From assembly GCA_965224045.1 (NCBI GenBank), contig CBDCYD010000014.1, positions 62,001 through 126,000 of the forward strand: a DNA stretch of 64,000 bases, given 5' to 3'. This DNA is from Tectiglobus sp965224045 (GTDB lineage Bacteria > Pseudomonadota > Alphaproteobacteria > Rhizobiales > Hyphomicrobiaceae). Below are positions 48,901 to 56,943 of this stretch, piece by piece. Under the pieces are notes generated by a model that had not been told where the DNA came from, made no database searches, and saw only the letters and a list, made by a program, of their open reading frames with translations. The stretch's first letter is position 1; every line of letters begins with the position of its first letter. The translations under genes were made by a program, and so were the position numbers.

Positions 48901-50855
48901 ACGGCAGGTTCGGGCCGAACACGCAAAAAGGCGTGATGCGCTTCCAGCACAAGAACGACATGAACGTCAACGGCATCGTCGATCGCGCAACGCTTGCAGC
49001 AATCCTCGCCGCACCACCGGTCGAGCGGCGCAGGCGCGGAGACATTGCGCGCGATGCCAGAGATCCGCGCCAGATCGACAAGCATTCCGGAAGAAGGGGA
49101 CAAAGCGCTGCGTGGACCGGTGTCGCGCAACTTGCCGCCGTCATTCTCGGCATCGCGGCGCTGGCCATCATCTGTGGCCTGGCGGTAAGTGGCGGTATCG
49201 GTTCGGGCGGGCTTTCCGGGACGCCGTCGTGGTCGATCGGGCTGCTGGTCGTAGCGATACTGCTGTGGGGTGGTGCCTGGTTTGCCGACAGGCGCTCGGG
49301 CGCGCCCGCCGGTGGCGGTGCGCGGCATGGCGAAGCTGGTGAGGGGACGAGAAGCGGGGATCAGATCGGCGGCGAAGGCGATGAGACCCGGGATCTGCTC
49401 GGTAGCGACGTTCCCTTGCACAAGCTCGGCTTCGATGAAGAGTTCTTCTACGAGCCTGAGCCGATACGCAGCGACCGGGCGTTATCGGAAGACGTCGAGA
49501 TCGACGGGACGGGCGATGAAGACACCGATGTACCCGCTGATCTGTCGTTCGACGACGGATTTGGCGAACCGGGCACGCCGGGGTCGGCCGATACGTCGCC
49601 GGCCACGGCGCAATCCGCACTGCAGCCCTATCCGGTCAGCGATGGCAACGTCGACCTGGTGCTGATCAAGATGTTCGGAGGCGACAACAATCTGACCGCC
49701 CAAGTCGACCGAGACCTCGGCGAGGTTGCCACGGGTATCGAAGTGGGCGATGCCAGAATCGGCGTGATCGCGCTGGTCGATTATGAAGGCAAGCCGGGCA
49801 GCATCGTCGAGGTGTCACCGAGCGGCCAACGCCACACAGTCGCCAGCCTTGGTGAAATCGACACCGGCAATCCGGAAACGCTGGCCCGGTTCCTGTCGCG
49901 CGCCATCGTGACATACCCGAACGCCCGAAAGGCGCTCGGCTTCTGGGATCACGGCACCGGAACATTCGACGAGGACGACCCGGATGAGCAGTTGCTGACG
50001 CGGCAGATCCGCGGCGGTGCGCGACGGGCCGTGCCGGCACGCCGGCTGCTGATACCAAGCGCGCAGCGTGAAGCCTGGGAAGCGGAAGGCAACACGCGGG
50101 CGATGCTGCACGACAACAGCGGCGGCGTGCTGACGACGATCGAAGCCGGGCGGATGATCAAGGCGGCGTTCATGCGGGCCGGATTCACCGACCGCTTCGA
50201 CCTGATCTATTCCGACACCTGCCTCAATGGAATGGCGGAGGTCACGGAAGAACTCTCGCCTTATGCGCGCTGCATCGTCGCTTCGTGCGACACCGAGCCC
50301 GGAGCAGGCTGGGCCTATGACCGCTGGATGGACGAGATCAATTACGCTTACCCGCAAGATGCGGCTGCATGGGGCAGGACCGCGGTCGTCGCGTTCGGTG
50401 ATCACTACAAGGGGCGGCACGACCAATATCCGTGCACGCTGGCCGCGTTCGATGCCGACAACGACATCGCTGAGACGTTCACGGATATGGTGCAGGCGGC
50501 GGAGACTGCCGGCTCTCGCGGGCGGGATCTGCTGCGCAGGGCGCGTGATCGCACGCAGCTTTATGATCGCCGAGATTCTTTCGATCTCATCCACTTCGCA
50601 GAAAACCTGCGGGATCTTGCCGATGGTGAAGACAACACGCTCCATGCCGCCGCCACCGCGCTGGAACGGGCCGCGCGGCAAGCGCGCATCCTATCGGTCG
50701 CGCACGGCCCAAAAGTGAAGCAGTCCATGGGCATTGCGTTCTGGTTTCCCGGCCATCCGCGCTCCTTCGACGATGATGCCAGGACCTACCGACGCCTGCA
50801 GTTCAGCCAGATCACCGGCTGGGCCGACTATCTGGAGAACGATTACTTCGGCTAG
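45978..50855 (+). CDS. 1,625-aa multidomain wall hydrolase with membrane hairpin and clostripain-like (C11) protease
   Basis: GTG 45978 is chosen because GAGGAGG lies five bases before it. In order: an acidic N-terminus; a module of about residues 70-330 with NVHCAYYNNKFSSAGCLTIQG (His257, Cys270), like an L,D-transpeptidase HxnSxGC site; a PG_binding_1 domain at about 334-372; a Pro/Thr/Gly linker; two to three Ig/cadherin-like repeats at about 437-655 (VLRNDTDADG); a second Pro-rich linker; a GH19 lysozyme/chitinase domain at about 718-933 with Glu774 (IGHESGGF) and Glu783 (RESLYYTS) and YRGRGLIQITG; and PG_binding_1 at about 945-1011. Membrane helices follow at about 1046-1072 and 1085-1103, an acidic linker, then a C11 protease at about 1220-1600 with His1325 (FWDHGTG) and Cys1415 (YSDTCLNGMAEV). 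There is no signal peptide. Confidence 0.88.
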   Translation: MSDTMPTDWDLEDDKPPRSGEEARRSIAESAEPDSFDAVPDQDIEPEELLEFEREERENPGRRTQKVKWAEDRDQPDFAHLLVAEKHGIKPDKTFALTPQALELLIKANHFEPVGPNGKFVIAVRGGLLANGKKQVEDVTSVELEDRRPDHRKFRCTLGYYDRKNGLVTAYLGSTVPNAYYVDQYFRGQRKSNLLPTGCYVFRKNAHSKGRIKPALRMTNPDKLTLDALTTVLRSRNNAVFEHGDIWDKTTPYDNVHCAYYNNKFSSAGCLTIQGADRAGPWGRFQKELDKHKWDTRIDVLLLTGREVAIAAKIIEMGRANDDDLVRACLERIRYGSQGEVVSALQRKLGFSGNTAYFGPSTRVRLVEAERRVGSIASDSIYSPADDAEFGWGLFSGSQPATGTGTGTGTTPSTQPPPPPTGPEPPPPTTTRPTGIDPSTLVLVASGAGMELAADGKTLTVAGEGVWTIGPQPGKITFTPEPGFSGRPRPVRYQVSDVHGNTATAEVKVNVLSVNKAPVIVDDEARTIAGMPVTIAVLRNDTDADGQLDPDSVRFAVAPSQMLQVSADRKILTVDRTGTWTVAPGTGEINFAPVAGYVGTTSAVYEVTDDGGTTGRANVTVTVAPAPVPPKLGDDEAETEEGKAVTIDVLANDETAVVTPQPDVTRPPITPVTPAQPEPPTTGEPATEPPAEPPAVPTTTPGPASGTAAVEPDETPPISGVVHLTEADLRRFAPRAKDKYINALVNDGDQVLAAYGINYNAERLCHFMAQIGHESGGFTIDRESLYYTSAKRLMRVWPKRFRSVAAATPYLRNEEKLAARVYDGRVRDLGNTQPGDGYKYRGRGLIQITGRGGYRDIGRKIKVDLEGNPDLAIDGVTALKIAGQTWYDRTRKQRTMNQLAEDNKIDIITLRINGGYTNLDQRKQDFRRAWAIWGKGAAPSGPKNKDLLERGQRGKKVREMQDALINAGYLEAPSDGRFGPNTQKGVMRFQHKNDMNVNGIVDRATLAAILAAPPVERRRRGDIARDARDPRQIDKHSGRRGQSAAWTGVAQLAAVILGIAALAIICGLAVSGGIGSGGLSGTPSWSIGLLVVAILLWGGAWFADRRSGAPAGGGARHGEAGEGTRSGDQIGGEGDETRDLLGSDVPLHKLGFDEEFFYEPEPIRSDRALSEDVEIDGTGDEDTDVPADLSFDDGFGEPGTPGSADTSPATAQSALQPYPVSDGNVDLVLIKMFGGDNNLTAQVDRDLGEVATGIEVGDARIGVIALVDYEGKPGSIVEVSPSGQRHTVASLGEIDTGNPETLARFLSRAIVTYPNARKALGFWDHGTGTFDEDDPDEQLLTRQIRGGARRAVPARRLLIPSAQREAWEAEGNTRAMLHDNSGGVLTTIEAGRMIKAAFMRAGFTDRFDLIYSDTCLNGMAEVTEELSPYARCIVASCDTEPGAGWAYDRWMDEINYAYPQDAAAWGRTAVVAFGDHYKGRHDQYPCTLAAFDADNDIAETFTDMVQAAETAGSRGRDLLRRARDRTQLYDRRDSFDLIHFAENLRDLADGEDNTLHAAATALERAARQARILSVAHGPKVKQSMGIAFWFPGHPRSFDDDARTYRRLQFSQITGWADYLENDYFG

Positions 50856-50995
50856 CCGCGGGGCCGGCGACCGGGCGAACCGGCGACGGCAGATGGGCCC
50901 GGCGCGGGGACTGCGACGAATTGGTTTGTCCATGGCCGTCCACCGGGCCAAAGCGTCCGCTTGCCCATGGGCGGGCGGCGGTGCCATAAGGCGCC

Positions 50996-52273
50996 ATGAT
51001 GAGTGACCAGACAAAATCCACCCCGCCGGTCGACTTCGTTGCCGGCGTGACCGCGGCAGTAGCGGGCGTGCGAACCGTGCTTGCAATGACGCCGTTGCAG
51101 CAAAACGCCTTCCTCAGCGACCGGTATGGCGCGCGCGTCTTTCTGAAGCGCGAAGACCTGACACCGGTCCGCAGCTACAAGCTGCGCGGTGCCTTCAACT
51201 TTTTCCGCAAGGCGCTGGCAGCCGGCGGCGGGCAGAAATTCGTGTGTGCCTCGGCCGGCAATCATGCGCAGGGCTTTGCCTTTGCGTGCCAGCACTTCGG
51301 GGTGACCGGCACCGTATTCATGCCGGTCACGACACCGCAGCAGAAAATTCAGAAAACCCGGGTGTTCGGCGGCGAACACGTCGATATTCGTCTCGAAGGC
51401 GACATCTTCGATCAGTGCAATGCTGCGGCACTTGAATTTGCAGACGAGGCCGGAGCTCAGTTCGTGCCGCCGTTCGATCACGGCGACATCATCGAGGGGC
51501 AGGCGACCGTCGCGCTTGAAATCCTGGAGCAGTCTGGCGGGCCGATCGACATACTTGTCCTTCCCGTCGGCGGCGGCGGGCTGGCGGCCGGTGTGACCCA
51601 GATCATGAAGTCGCTGTCGCCGCGTACCAAGATCGTACTGGTCGAGCCGGCCGGTGCCCCAAGCCTCAAGCGAAGCCTCGAGGCCGGTGAGCGCGTGCGT
51701 CTCAACCAGATCGACAATTTTGTCGATGGCGCAGCCGTCGCGCAGGTCGGTGAGGTCAATTTTTCGGTCCTCAAGAGCTACAAGCCCGACGATGTCGTGT
51801 TGATCAGTGAAGACCAGCTCTGCGAGACGATCATCGAAATGCTCAACATCGAGGGGATCGTGCTCGAGCCGGCGGGCGCCCTCGAGGTCGATGCGCTGCG
51901 CTACCTGGCGCCGGACGAGGTTCGCGGTAAGACGATCGTCTGCCTGACATCCGGCGGCAACTTCGATTTTGAACGTCTGCCGGAAGTCAAAGAACGTGCG
52001 CTCAAGGCATCCGGGCGCAAGAAGTACTATATCCTGCGCCTGCCGCAACGACCGGGTGCGCTGCGCGAGTTCCTTGATCTGCTCGGGCCGGACGACGATA
52101 TCGCGCGGTTTGAATACCTGAAGAAATCAGCCCGCAACTTCGGCTCCATCCTGCTCGGCGTCGAAACGCCCGACCCGACCAATTTCGACGTTCTGAATTC
52201 GCGGATGGTGGAGGCCGGGTTCCAGTATCAAGACATCACCGACGACGAACTGGTTGCAAGCTTCATCGTTTAA
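50996..52273 (+). CDS. ilvA: threonine ammonia-lyase (threonine dehydratase)
   Basis: IlvA converts threonine to 2-oxobutyrate, the first step of isoleucine synthesis. The 425-residue protein is a PLP fold-type II enzyme with the Schiff-base Lys62 in VRSYKLRGAF, the phosphate loop VLPVGGGGLAAG and CASAGNHAQGFAF. The C-terminal 80 residues (KKYYILRLPQRPGALREFLDLLG...ILLGVETPD) form one ACT-like domain, so this is the shorter, single-ACT form that usually still responds to isoleucine. Two ATG codons overlap at 50996 and 50999. It is a single gene between the caspase cassette and the tup operon. Confidence 0.94.
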   Translation: MMSDQTKSTPPVDFVAGVTAAVAGVRTVLAMTPLQQNAFLSDRYGARVFLKREDLTPVRSYKLRGAFNFFRKALAAGGGQKFVCASAGNHAQGFAFACQHFGVTGTVFMPVTTPQQKIQKTRVFGGEHVDIRLEGDIFDQCNAAALEFADEAGAQFVPPFDHGDIIEGQATVALEILEQSGGPIDILVLPVGGGGLAAGVTQIMKSLSPRTKIVLVEPAGAPSLKRSLEAGERVRLNQIDNFVDGAAVAQVGEVNFSVLKSYKPDDVVLISEDQLCETIIEMLNIEGIVLEPAGALEVDALRYLAPDEVRGKTIVCLTSGGNFDFERLPEVKERALKASGRKKYYILRLPQRPGALREFLDLLGPDDDIARFEYLKKSARNFGSILLGVETPDPTNFDVLNSRMVEAGFQYQDITDDELVASFIV

Positions 52274-52374
52274 GCGGGGCCAAAGTCCACGGCTGATCCG
52301 ATGCCAACGAGCCTACAGTCAATCAGGTTGTTTAGCTGAAACCATCCCGCGGTCCCTGCAAGTGCGTGGCCTGG

Positions 52375-53199
52375 TCAGTCCTGCCGTGCGTTGGGGAAGA
52401 ACAGTTGCTTGCCGCTCTTGCGGTAGGCGGCGATCGCCTTCTGGCCGTTGTCCGAGCGGAGCCAATCGATGAACTTCTGGCCGAGGGCGCTGCGCACGGA
52501 CGGGCACCGGGACTTGTTGACGAGAATGACGCCATACTGGTTGAACAACGCCTTGTCGCCTTCGAGCACGATCCTGAAGTCAGCCTTGTTTTTGAATGCG
52601 ATCCAGGTCGCGCGATCGGTCATGGCGTAGGCGCCCATGCCGACGGCGGCGTTCAAGGTTGCGCCCATGCCGGAACCGGTTTCGCGATACCAGGTGCCGG
52701 AATCCTTCGAGACATCGCGGCCTGCTGATTGCCAGAGCGCAAGCTCCTTTTTGTGCGTGCCGGAATCGTCGCCGCGCGATGCAAACAGGGCCCTTGCCGC
52801 GGCAACCTTGGCAAAAGCCGCGGCGGCGTCCTGCATGCCGGCGATCGCGGCCGGGTCGGATGACGGGCCGACGATGATGAAATCGTTGTACATCAGATCG
52901 AAGCGTTCAACGCCATAACCATCGGTGACAAACTTTTCCTCGGCCGCCTTGGCGTGCACCAGCAGCACATCACCATCGCAATTGCGTGCGTTGCGGATCG
53001 CCTGGCCGGTGCCGACAGCAACGATATGCGCGGTGATACCGGTTTCCGCCTTGAACTTGGGCAGCAGATGAGCGTAAAGCCCGGAGTTCTTTGTCGAGGT
53101 CGTCGATTGCACGATGATCGACTTGTCCGCGCCGGCAGCGCTCGCCGCCAGCATCACGGCCGCCGACAAGAAGCACAGTGATTTACCGATGAGCCTCAA
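52375..53199 (-). CDS. tupA: tungstate-type ABC transporter, substrate-binding protein
   Basis: A 274-residue periplasmic binding protein with signal peptide MRLIGKSLCFLSAAVMLAASAAGA. The mature start VQSTTSTKNSGLYAHLLPKFKAETG is the TupA oxyanion-binding signature (TTST and a second segment with VAVGTGQAI). SRGDDSGTHKKELALWQSAG is the other ligand loop of this family. It should deliver tungstate, possibly molybdate, to the permease. It is the last gene of tupB-tupC-tupA, 24 bp after the ATPase gene. Confidence 0.9.
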   Translation of the reverse strand: MRLIGKSLCFLSAAVMLAASAAGADKSIIVQSTTSTKNSGLYAHLLPKFKAETGITAHIVAVGTGQAIRNARNCDGDVLLVHAKAAEEKFVTDGYGVERFDLMYNDFIIVGPSSDPAAIAGMQDAAAAFAKVAAARALFASRGDDSGTHKKELALWQSAGRDVSKDSGTWYRETGSGMGATLNAAVGMGAYAMTDRATWIAFKNKADFRIVLEGDKALFNQYGVILVNKSRCPSVRSALGQKFIDWLRSDNGQKAIAAYRKSGKQLFFPNARQD

Positions 53200-53223
53200 T
53201 GTGCCGTCTCCTGCATCCCGGGG

Positions 53224-54045
53224 TCAGACTAACGATCGGTCGGGTGGGCGATCGGCCTGGCGATGGCTCTGACCGTGGTTCTGGCGGTCGATACGGCCGG
53301 CGAGATAAGCATCGGCCGCCGCCGTCACGGGGTGGTCGAAGAACCGCGCGGCGGGCCCGCATTCGGCGACGCGGCCGGCGTCGAGAAACACGATTTCGTC
53401 CGCAAGCCGGCGCGCCTGCGCGATGTCGTGGGTGACGAAAATCACCTTGGTGCCCGCGCGCTTGGCGCCTTGGACAATGTCTTCGATCATCGCAACGGAG
53501 GCCGGGTCGAGGCTCGCGGTCGGCTCGTCAAGAAACAGAACGCCGGGGTCCGTTGCAAGCGCGCGTGCCAGGGCGAGGCGCTGCTGCTCACCGCCGGAGA
53601 GAAGACGGGCGGGCTGTTGAGCGCGGTCGGACAAACCGACGTGGGCGAGAAGGGCATCGCGCCGCGCCGGCGAACGGTTGTGGCGCAGGGCGAGCGCGAA
53701 ATCGACATTGGCCGCCACGGAACGGCGCAGCAAGACCGGCCGCTGGAAGACCATGGCCTGGCGGCGACGTGCGGCGCGCGCGTCGTGCAACGCGCCCCAT
53801 TTGATCGTACCGGACGTCGGCTCGATCAGACCGTGCAGTAGGCGCAACAGCAATGTCTTGCCGGCGCCGTTCGGGCCGAGGATGACGGTGAGCGCATTGT
53901 CCCGGATGGTGAGATCAATGCCGTCAATCAGCACCATGTCGGCGTGCGTGAAGCGGAGGCCACGCACGTCGAGAGGCAGAAGCGGCGGGAGGGCTGCCTG
54001 TGACGACGCGCCGGGCCGCGCTGTTGTTGGTGCACTGTCAAGCAT
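53224..54045 (-). CDS. tupC: tungstate-type ABC transporter, ATP-binding protein
   Basis: A 273-residue ABC ATPase with Walker A GPNGAGKTLLLR, a Q-loop at MVFQRPVLLRRS, the signature LSGGEQQRLALARALA, Walker B VLFLDEPTASLD and the switch His in FVTHDIAQ. It energises import by the TupB permease. The start overlaps the tupB end by eight bases, showing translational coupling. An N-terminal extension of about 25 Ala/Pro/Ser-rich residues precedes the first beta strand and may indicate a later true start. Confidence 0.92.
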   Translation of the reverse strand: MLDSAPTTARPGASSQAALPPLLPLDVRGLRFTHADMVLIDGIDLTIRDNALTVILGPNGAGKTLLLRLLHGLIEPTSGTIKWGALHDARAARRRQAMVFQRPVLLRRSVAANVDFALALRHNRSPARRDALLAHVGLSDRAQQPARLLSGGEQQRLALARALATDPGVLFLDEPTASLDPASVAMIEDIVQGAKRAGTKVIFVTHDIAQARRLADEIVFLDAGRVAECGPAARFFDHPVTAAADAYLAGRIDRQNHGQSHRQADRPPDRSLV

Positions 54046-54745
54046 AGGCGTTGCGCCCGGCGGTTGTGCGCAAGGCCATGACGAGGCCGTTGACGGTGAG
54101 CGAAATCACCAGCAGGACGAGGCCGAGCGCAAGGGCCAGCGGCAGATCCCCTTTCGATGTCTCGAGCGCGATCGCCGTCGTCATGACGCGCGTCAGGTGA
54201 TCGATGTTGCCGCCAACGATGATGACGGCGCCGACTTCTGCAACCGCGCGGCCAAACCCGGCGAGGGCCACGGTCAGCAGCGAATAGCGCGCATCCCAGA
54301 TCAACGCGCTCATCTGGACGTGGCGCGGTACCGACAACGAGCGGAACTGTTCGGCATACTCCTCGTTCAGATCTTCAAGGATCTGGCGTGAAAGGGCCGC
54401 GATGATCGGCGTGATCAGGATCGTCTGGGCGATGATCATCGCCGTCGGCGTGTAGAGGAGGCCCATCCAGCCGAGCGGTCCGGCGCGCGACAAGTAGAGA
54501 TAAACGAGCAGGCCAACGACGACCGGCGGCAGGCCCATCAGCGCATTGAGCAGGATCAGGCAGGCACCGCGTCCGCGAAAGCGCGCGACGGCGAGCACGG
54601 AGCCGATCGCAAACCCGAGGAGCGCTGCGACCAGCAACGCCGTCAGGCTCACGCGCAGCGAGAGCACGATGATTTCAAGAAGATCGCGATCGCCCGACCA
54701 CACCAGCGACACCGCCAGGTGGAACGCATCACCAATACCCTGCAT
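54038..54745 (-). CDS. tupB: tungstate-type ABC transporter, permease
   Basis: A 235-residue membrane protein with about five to six helices (IVLSLRVSLTALLVAALLGFAIGSVLAVARF onwards). It carries the ABC-permease cytoplasmic EAA-type loop DARYSLLTVALAGFGRAVAEVGAVIIVGGNI, typical of molybdate/tungstate/sulfate permeases. It is the first gene of tupBCA. A short inverted repeat just upstream may bind a regulator. Tungstate uptake would feed a tungsto- or molybdo-enzyme, none of which lies in this window. Confidence 0.9.
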   Translation of the reverse strand: MQGIGDAFHLAVSLVWSGDRDLLEIIVLSLRVSLTALLVAALLGFAIGSVLAVARFRGRGACLILLNALMGLPPVVVGLLVYLYLSRAGPLGWMGLLYTPTAMIIAQTILITPIIAALSRQILEDLNEEYAEQFRSLSVPRHVQMSALIWDARYSLLTVALAGFGRAVAEVGAVIIVGGNIDHLTRVMTTAIALETSKGDLPLALALGLVLLVISLTVNGLVMALRTTAGRNAYA

Positions 54746-54753
54746 AATTTCCC

Positions 54754-54777
54754 GAATTCCTATGGTTACGGAAATTC
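54754..54777. promoter_or_regulatory. inverted repeat upstream of tupB
   Basis: GAATTCC and GGAAATTC form an imperfect dyad with a 9-base centre, starting nine bases upstream of the tupB start codon. Its position suits an operator, but no ModE-type consensus is evident and the function is a guess. Confidence 0.3.
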
Positions 54778-54863
54778 TGCAATTTTATGTGACGCGGTGC
54801 AAGGATTTTGACAGGTCGGGTACGAAGGCGCGAGCCAATACCAAGCATGGGAGACCAGGCCCG

Positions 54864-55745
54864 CTACGCGCTTGACGACGTGCCGGTTGTCGCCGTTTCG
54901 CGAATAACCTCGGCCAGGGCCTCGATCTTCGGTGAACCCGCGCCGCGCCGCCAGATGAGCAGCGTCGCTGCGCGGTTGAGACCCTTCGGCAGCTTGTGCT
55001 CGCTGACACGATGGCGCTCCGGGAAGCCGGTCAGCACGCTCTTGGGCAGCAGCGCCACGCCCATGCCGGCCACCACGCAACCGAGCATGGCATGGTACGA
55101 CGACAGCTGGATGGTGTGCCTCGGCATGTCGCCACGGCGCTCGTACCACTTCTCCAGGCGCGCGCGATGCGGGCAGCCGTGCTCAAAGGCGATGATCGTC
55201 TGCGGCGGCGGATTGCGCGCATTGATCGCCGGATGGCCCTTCCGGGCGACCATCACGAGATCTTCGCGGAAGGCAACGACCTGTTCGAAGGGTTCCTTGG
55301 GGACCGGCTCGGCGACGAGCGCGGCATCGATCTCGCCGGCGAGGATCGCGGTTGCCAGTTGCATCGGGTTGCCGGTGCGCAGCTGCAGGTCAACCTGCGG
55401 ATAGCGTCGATAGTATTCGGTGAGCGGTGCCGGCAGCCGCACGGCCGCCGTGCTTTCCATCGCTCCGAGACGGAAGACGCCGCGCGGGCGCGGATCCTGA
55501 ACCGCGTCGCGCGCTTCGTCGGCCAGGGCCAGCAGGCGTTCCGCATAGTCGAGCAGCGTGCGGCCGGCAGGCGTCAGGTGCAGCTTCTTGCCCTCGCGCA
55601 CGAACAGCGGTGTTGCAAGGTCGTCTTCGAGCTGGCGGATGCGGGTCGTGACACTCGACTGCACGCGCAGCAAGCGCTCGGCTGCACGTGTGATGCCGCC
55701 CTCGGTGACGACGGCCCGGAAGATGCGCAGGTCGTCAAGATCCAT
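54864..55745 (-). CDS. LysR-type transcriptional regulator
   Basis: A 293-residue regulator. The N-terminal winged helix is MDLDDLRIFRAVVTEGGITRAAERLLRVQSSVTTRIRQLEDDLATPLFVREGKKLHLTPAGRTLLDYA. The effector domain follows (FRLGAMESTAAVRLPAPLTEYYRRYPQVDLQLRTG) and resembles regulators of the putrescine/YtlI-like group. It is divergent from the globin gene, 116 bp away, which is the usual target layout; the tup operon downstream in the same direction is a less likely target. The ligand is unknown. Confidence 0.9.
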   Translation of the reverse strand: MDLDDLRIFRAVVTEGGITRAAERLLRVQSSVTTRIRQLEDDLATPLFVREGKKLHLTPAGRTLLDYAERLLALADEARDAVQDPRPRGVFRLGAMESTAAVRLPAPLTEYYRRYPQVDLQLRTGNPMQLATAILAGEIDAALVAEPVPKEPFEQVVAFREDLVMVARKGHPAINARNPPPQTIIAFEHGCPHRARLEKWYERRGDMPRHTIQLSSYHAMLGCVVAGMGVALLPKSVLTGFPERHRVSEHKLPKGLNRAATLLIWRRGAGSPKIEALAEVIRETATTGTSSSA

Positions 55746-55779
55746 TCATCTCTCCAAGAGAACGATATGATCAAAATAA

Positions 55780-55801
55780 CTCATTTTACGAGAATGATGA
55801 G
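55780..55801. promoter_or_regulatory. possible LysR binding dyad between lysR and the globin gene
   Basis: CTCAT and ATGAG form a perfect short dyad 12 bases apart in the divergent gap. LysR boxes usually have the T-N11-A form, and this dyad is compatible. It rests on position and symmetry only. Confidence 0.3.
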
Positions 55802-55861
55802 ACTTGGCAAACAAGAGGCCAACGCCGCCCCGGCGGCATCGGACCATCAAGGAGACAGCAC

Positions 55862-56287
55862 ATGACGCCCGAGCACGTCACTCTCATCCGGCAATCCTGG
55901 CAACAGGTCACGCCGATTGCCGATACCGCAGCAGGCCTGTTCTACGACCGACTGTTCGAGATCGCCCCCGATACCGCGAAACTGTTTGCCGGCGTCGATA
56001 TGGATGGCCAGAAGAGCAAACTGGTCTCGGCCCTCAGCCTCGTCGTCGCCAAGGCCGACAGGATCGACGAGCTGATCCCCGTTCTCCAAGAGCTGGGGCG
56101 GCGGCATGCAAACTACGGTGTACGGGATGGCCACTATGACAGTGTCGGAAGCGCGCTGATCTGGACGCTCGAACAGGGGCTCGGCGAAACATTTGGCGCC
56201 GAGACACGGGCGGCCTGGATGATCGCCTACGCAACGGTTGCCGGCGTGATGCGCGAAGCAGCGTCGACAACGGAAGCGGCAGCGTAA
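55862..56287 (+). CDS. single-domain haemoglobin
   Basis: A 141-residue globin without a reductase domain, like Vitreoscilla haemoglobin. The haem pocket is clear: Tyr28 (B10) in FYDRLF, Phe42 (CD1) in KLFAGV, Gln50 (E7 region) and proximal His82 (F8) in RRHANYGV. The B10 Tyr with E7 Gln indicates O2 or NO handling. Such proteins often detoxify nitric oxide with a separate reductase or buffer oxygen. It is divergent from a LysR gene and is followed after 70 bp by a DUF1330 gene. Confidence 0.93.
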   Translation: MTPEHVTLIRQSWQQVTPIADTAAGLFYDRLFEIAPDTAKLFAGVDMDGQKSKLVSALSLVVAKADRIDELIPVLQELGRRHANYGVRDGHYDSVGSALIWTLEQGLGETFGAETRAAWMIAYATVAGVMREAASTTEAAA

Positions 56288-56357
56288 GACTGCTGCCGCC
56301 CAATCCGCCACAAATGCATCCTGCATCTCCACCCAAGCGAACGAACGGGAAAACACC

Positions 56358-56645
56358 ATGCAAAAGGGATATTGGATCGTCAGAGTATCCGTGAAAAACG
56401 CCGAGAACTACCCCGCATACCTGGCCGCAGCAGAGCCCGCATTCCAGAAATTCGGTGCGCGCTTCGTTGTCCGCGGCGGGCGGTTCGAGGCGAAGGAAGG
56501 CCAGGCGCGCGAGCGCAACGTCGTTGTCGAGTTTAAAGACTATCAGACGGCCGTTGCCTGCTATAATTCAACCGAGTATGCCGCAGCGCGCGCCATCCGC
56601 CAGGCCAACGCCGACGCCGACCTGATCGTGATCGAAGGCGCATAG
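56358..56645 (+). CDS. DUF1330 protein
   Basis: A 95-residue protein of the DUF1330 dimeric alpha/beta-barrel group. MQKGYWIVRVSVKNAENYPAYLAAAEPAFQKFGARFVVRGGRFEAKEG and VVVEFKDYQTAVACYNSTEYAAARAIRQANADADLIVIEG are the complete family pattern. Function is unproven; the fold is that of antibiotic-biosynthesis monooxygenases and EthD. It is probably co-transcribed with the globin gene. Confidence 0.92.
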   Translation: MQKGYWIVRVSVKNAENYPAYLAAAEPAFQKFGARFVVRGGRFEAKEGQARERNVVVEFKDYQTAVACYNSTEYAAARAIRQANADADLIVIEGA

Positions 56646-56769
56646 ATCATTGCCGCCTTGGACGGAATCGCATCGTCGGCCCGCTTCCCCTGCCGACCAG
56701 CCACTGCATCATCGGTATTGGGCGGTCGGCAAGGGGAGCGGGATGGTTTCAGGTCAACCTGAAAGACCA

Positions 56770-56855
56770 TAGAGCAACCTGCTCTAACTCGGAATCGGTC
56801 CGATTCCGAGTTAAAGTAGAAAGTTGCTCGATTCTTTAGAGGCGATCATCTTTGT
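56770..56855. repeat. 86-bp palindromic element, copy B
   Basis: This is the reverse-oriented copy of the element at 27551-27636. The central dyad is perfect here: ACTCGGAATCGG, one base, CCGATTCCGAGT. It lies in the 298-bp gap after DUF1330; nothing else is seen in that gap. Confidence 0.9.
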
Positions 56856-56943
56856 TCCTGGCATCGGGAGAAGCTTGCGCATGCAGCCTCTCCGTGTGCG
56901 CGGGCGGGACGACACACGGGACCGGCACAACGGCAGCGCCGGA

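Noticed and set aside
43022..50855. Prophage lysis module as the origin of the GH19/protease cassette
   Set aside because: No phage structural, integrase, holin or terminase genes flank it, and the genes are far larger than lysis genes; a phage-derived GH19 domain remains possible, but not a prophage here.
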